Shown here: positions 61,655 through 64,000 of the stretch, one piece after another
Numbering within the stretch: the first letter of the stretch is position 1
Layout of the letters: every line of letters starts with the position of its first letter
DNA from: Endobugula sp047636495
GTDB taxonomy: Bacteria; Pseudomonadota; Gammaproteobacteria; Pseudomonadales; Cellvibrionaceae
Length of the DNA stretch: 64,000 nucleotides
NCBI GenBank assembly: GCA_047636495.1
Contig: JBLILH010000015.1
Location: 7,944 to 71,943 of the forward strand
Direction: 5' to 3'
Position numbers and translations under genes: made by a program
The notes under the pieces: generated by a model
Told to the model about the DNA's origin: nothing
Seen by the model: only the letters and a program-made list of their open reading frames with translations
The model's database searches: none

Positions 61655-62833
61655 GTGCTTAATTCGTCGTTTTCACCATGGCCTTCCTTTACTCAGGAAG
61701 AGGCTGATGCGGTTTCTAAGGTCTTATTGTCTAACAACGTTAACTATTGGACTGGTCAAGAGTGCCGTGAGTTTGAAAAAGAATTTGCTGCTTGGTGCGG
61801 TTCACAATGCGCCATTGCACTAGGTAATGGAACCTTAGCATTAGATGTTGCACTTAAAGCTTTGGGTGTGGGTGCGGGGGATGAAGTGGTTGTTACCCCC
61901 CGTACTTTTTTGGCATCGGTCTCTAGTGTGGTAACTGCTGGTGCAACCCCGATTTTTTCTGATGTAGATCTTAATAGTCAAAATATTACTGCCGAAACCA
62001 TTGAGGCGGTGCTTACGCCTAAAACAAAAGCGGTTATTGTGGTCCATCTTGCCGGCATGCCTGCGGATATGGACCCTATTATGACACTTGCGCATGAAAA
62101 AGGTTTTGTTGTCATTGAAGATTGCGCACAAGCACATGGCGCTTATTACAAAGGTAGAGCAGTTGGTACTATTGGTCATGTTGGTGCATGGTCTTTTTGC
62201 CAAGATAAAATAATGACCACAGGTGGTGAAGGGGGTATGGTCACCACTAACGATAAAGCGCTATGGGAATTCATGTGGTCTTATAAAGATCATGGTAAAA
62301 GCTATGAAGCGGTTTATCATCGTGAACATCCTCCCGGTTTTAGATGGCTGCATGAAAGCTTTGGCACTAATTGGCGAATGACAGAAATGCAAGCAGCCAT
62401 AGGCCGTATTCAGCTAAAGCGTATGTCTGACTGGACTACTAAACGTCAAAGAAATGCGCTTGAAATTGATAAAGCGTTATCTGGCTTCGAATGTATTCGA
62501 CTTGTAAATGTTCCTGATGATTGTGTACACGCCGAATATAAACACTATGCGTTTATTAAGTCTGAAAAACTCAACGATGGTTGGACTCGTGATCGTATCG
62601 TTGAGGAAATAAACGCTTTAGGGGTTCCTTGTTTTCAAGGAAGTTGTTCTGAGGTCTACCTTGAAAAAGCCTTTGATAATACAGGTTGGCGTCCAAAACA
62701 GTCGCTGCCAAATGCAAAAAAACTTGGTGAAACGAGTGTTATGTTCTTGGTTCATCCAACTTTAACAGAAGATGAGGTCAATAAAACCTGTTTGGTCATC
62801 GAGCAGGTTCTAAAGATAGCTAGTGTCTGCTAG
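61655..62833 (+). CDS. pglE: PglE-like UDP-4-keto-sugar aminotransferase
   Basis: This DegT/DnrJ aminotransferase of 392 residues supplies the 4-amine of the bacillosamine pathway. It has SFSPWPSFTQEEADAV, ALGNGTLALDVALKAL, GDEVVVTPRTF, VIEDCAQAHGAYYKG, the lysine motif WSFCQDKIMTTGGEGGM and GTNWRMTEMQAAIGRIQL. It is one of four DegT-family genes in the window (fused WbpE-like, PseC, LegC, PglE), each in its own pathway. The order pglC-pglD-pglE-pglF supports the role. Confidence 0.88.
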   Translation: MLNSSFSPWPSFTQEEADAVSKVLLSNNVNYWTGQECREFEKEFAAWCGSQCAIALGNGTLALDVALKALGVGAGDEVVVTPRTFLASVSSVVTAGATPIFSDVDLNSQNITAETIEAVLTPKTKAVIVVHLAGMPADMDPIMTLAHEKGFVVIEDCAQAHGAYYKGRAVGTIGHVGAWSFCQDKIMTTGGEGGMVTTNDKALWEFMWSYKDHGKSYEAVYHREHPPGFRWLHESFGTNWRMTEMQAAIGRIQLKRMSDWTTKRQRNALEIDKALSGFECIRLVNVPDDCVHAEYKHYAFIKSEKLNDGWTRDRIVEEINALGVPCFQGSCSEVYLEKAFDNTGWRPKQSLPNAKKLGETSVMFLVHPTLTEDEVNKTCLVIEQVLKIASVC

Positions 62834-62895
62834 AAAGCATCAATGTATATTCGAATTCATTCATCACCGATTTATCTCAAATTAGTAATATAGAT

Positions 62896-63027
62896 ATGTC
62901 TACACCAAAGCTACTAGCGAAAACTGATGCGGAAATGATAGATACTCCTACATTGATAATTTATTTTGATTACATTATTAAAACAGTATTCGATAAAGCT
63001 TATGGATATAGAGTTAAATTCAAGTAA
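62896..63027 (+). CDS. Small hypothetical ORF between pglE and pglF
   Basis: ATG 62896 opens 43 codons (MSTPKLLAKTDAEMIDTPTL ... VKFK) in a 257-base gap. There is no good ribosome binding site, and I do not recognise the sequence. It may be an eroded remnant or may not be translated. Confidence 0.25.
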   Translation: MSTPKLLAKTDAEMIDTPTLIIYFDYIIKTVFDKAYGYRVKFK

Positions 63028-63090
63028 TTTATGCTAAATCAATAACGTATTTTTAATAGAGTATTAAGAGTAGATTTAAGAGATTTAAAA

Positions 63091-64000
63091 ATGACTGATA
63101 TTTTCACGAAAGACCTAATATTAAAAATTGTATCTATTCGTCGCACTAATAAGCGTTTTGTCATGGTGCTTGCCGATTTAGTCGCTTTACCTTTAGCGTT
63201 ATGGTCAGGCTTCGCTTTGCGATTATCAGAATGGTGGCCAGCAGAATATTTAGTGGCTTCTTGGCAATTATTTGTGGTATTACCTATAATCGGTATTTTT
63301 ATTTTTATGCGCCTTGGTTTATATCGTGCAATTGTACGGTTTATGGGCGTACAAGCAATTTGGGCGGTGGGTAAAGGGGTTTTTCTTTTAGCCCTTGTCT
63401 TGTGGGCAGCAGCGTTTGTTTTCCAAATAAATCTTTTCCCGCGTTCTATACCTGTTGGTTTTGCGTTGGCTGCCTTGGTGTATGTGGGTGGCAGTCGCTT
63501 ATTAGTTAGGCACTACTATCACTGGGCCGTTAAGTACTATGAGAATAAAGAGGCGGTACTTATTTATGGTGCAGGTGGTGCTGGTATTCAGTTGGCGACT
63601 GCATTATCGGAAGGTAAAGAATTTCATCCAGTAGGCTTTATAGACGACGATAAAGCCTTATGGAAGTCGACGATTAAGAGTCTTCCGGTTTACGATCCTA
63701 GTAAAGTTATTAATTTAATTGAAAGTACTTCTATCGAACATGTTTTATTGGCAGTGCCTTACGCTAGTAATTCTCAACGTAAAATGATGATCGAAAAGTT
63801 TGAAGGCTGTAATGTTCATGTGCAAACAATTCCCTCTATGCCCGAGTTACTTTCAGGCAAGGCTTCTATTGATCAAATTCGTGAGGTACAAATAGAAGAG
63901 TTACTTGGGCGTGACGCAGTGCCGCCCATGTCGTCGTTAATGACCCAATGTATCACCAGCAAGATAGTCTTAGTAACAGGGGCTGGTGGGTCAATAGGTT
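63091..64000 (+). CDS. pglF: Membrane UDP-GlcNAc 4,6-dehydratase, PglF/WbpM-like (truncated by window end)
   Basis: The first 303 residues are visible. Four membrane helices (MVLADLVALPLALWSGFALRL, WQLFVVLPIIGIFIFM, FLLALVLWAAAFVF, VGFALAALVYVGG) lead into a first Rossmann domain (VLIYGAGGAGIQLATAL, FHPVGFIDDD). The QIREVQIEELLGRDAVPP linker and the catalytic-domain start VLVTGAGGSIG follow. This is the layout of PglF/WbpM/FlaA1-type dehydratases. It would form the 4-keto sugar used by PglE. The catalytic residues lie beyond the window. Confidence 0.93.
   Translation, partial: MTDIFTKDLILKIVSIRRTNKRFVMVLADLVALPLALWSGFALRLSEWWPAEYLVASWQLFVVLPIIGIFIFMRLGLYRAIVRFMGVQAIWAVGKGVFLLALVLWAAAFVFQINLFPRSIPVGFALAALVYVGGSRLLVRHYYHWAVKYYENKEAVLIYGAGGAGIQLATALSEGKEFHPVGFIDDDKALWKSTIKSLPVYDPSKVINLIESTSIEHVLLAVPYASNSQRKMMIEKFEGCNVHVQTIPSMPELLSGKASIDQIREVQIEELLGRDAVPPMSSLMTQCITSKIVLVTGAGGSIG

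Overview
This window looks like the chromosome of a gammaproteobacterium, probably marine. The evidence is the housekeeping block gyrA-pheA-tyrA-aroA ... pyrF-cmk-rpsA-ihfB, a subtype I-F CRISPR repeat, and an RfaH/ops pair. The species cannot be named from sequence alone. Every gene I accept lies on the + strand.

Layout. 1-505: trailer end of a type I-F CRISPR array; its leader and any cas genes lie to the left of the window. 948-15566: housekeeping genes gyrA, pheA, tyrA, aroA, cysD, cysN, a ComEA-like gene, pyrF, cmk, rpsA and ihfB. Two related, non-coding, inverted-repeat-bounded elements interrupt this block. 16009-18570: tRNA-Asn with a classic stable-RNA promoter, followed by an accessory scar. 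The scar holds a HepT relic, a palindromic MITE-like element, an intact MntA/HepT toxin-antitoxin pair, an orphan RHH antitoxin-like gene, a decayed duplicate of the cmk-rpsA junction, and a cysQ fragment.

18555-64000: one very long, co-directional surface-glycan locus that runs off the right edge. It opens with rfaH, an exact ops element (GGCGGTAGCGTG) and a MarR-type EPS regulator, so RfaH-dependent antitermination of the whole locus is likely. Its modules are: (i) UDP-GlcNAc3NAcA synthesis (aminotransferase, WbpA/TviB-, WbpB- and WbpD-like), where the aminotransferase is fused to an N-terminal PIN domain preceded by a dead antitoxin-like frame; (ii) a PglK-like ABC flippase; (iii) a pseudaminic acid module (pseB, pseC, SpsF-like cytidylyltransferase fused to aldo/keto reductase, SDR, pseG, pseH, formyltransferase, pseI, PIG-L deacetylase); (iv) an AT-rich insert with a GT-B-like protein and a dioxygenase-FkbM fusion; (v) a legionaminic-acid-like module (legC, formyltransferase, legI, legG, CBS-nucleotidyltransferase ptmE, amidotransferase with HisF2/HisH2, legF); (vi) glycosyltransferases, a Wzy-like polymerase and a fused glutaminase/PP-loop amidotransferase; (vii) a bacillosamine-type initiation set (pglC, pglD, pglE and a truncated pglF).

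Together these genes could build a lipid-linked repeat unit started on an N-acetylbacillosamine-like sugar and decorated with two nonulosonic acids, with formyl and acetamidino substituents predicted. The unit would be flipped by the ABC exporter and polymerised by Wzy. The locus is full of gene relics (antitoxin, cysC, transposase, SDR, legC, amidotransferase, glycosyltransferase) and sharp base-composition shifts, which indicates repeated modular recombination. All functions are read from motifs and family resemblance; no database search was possible.
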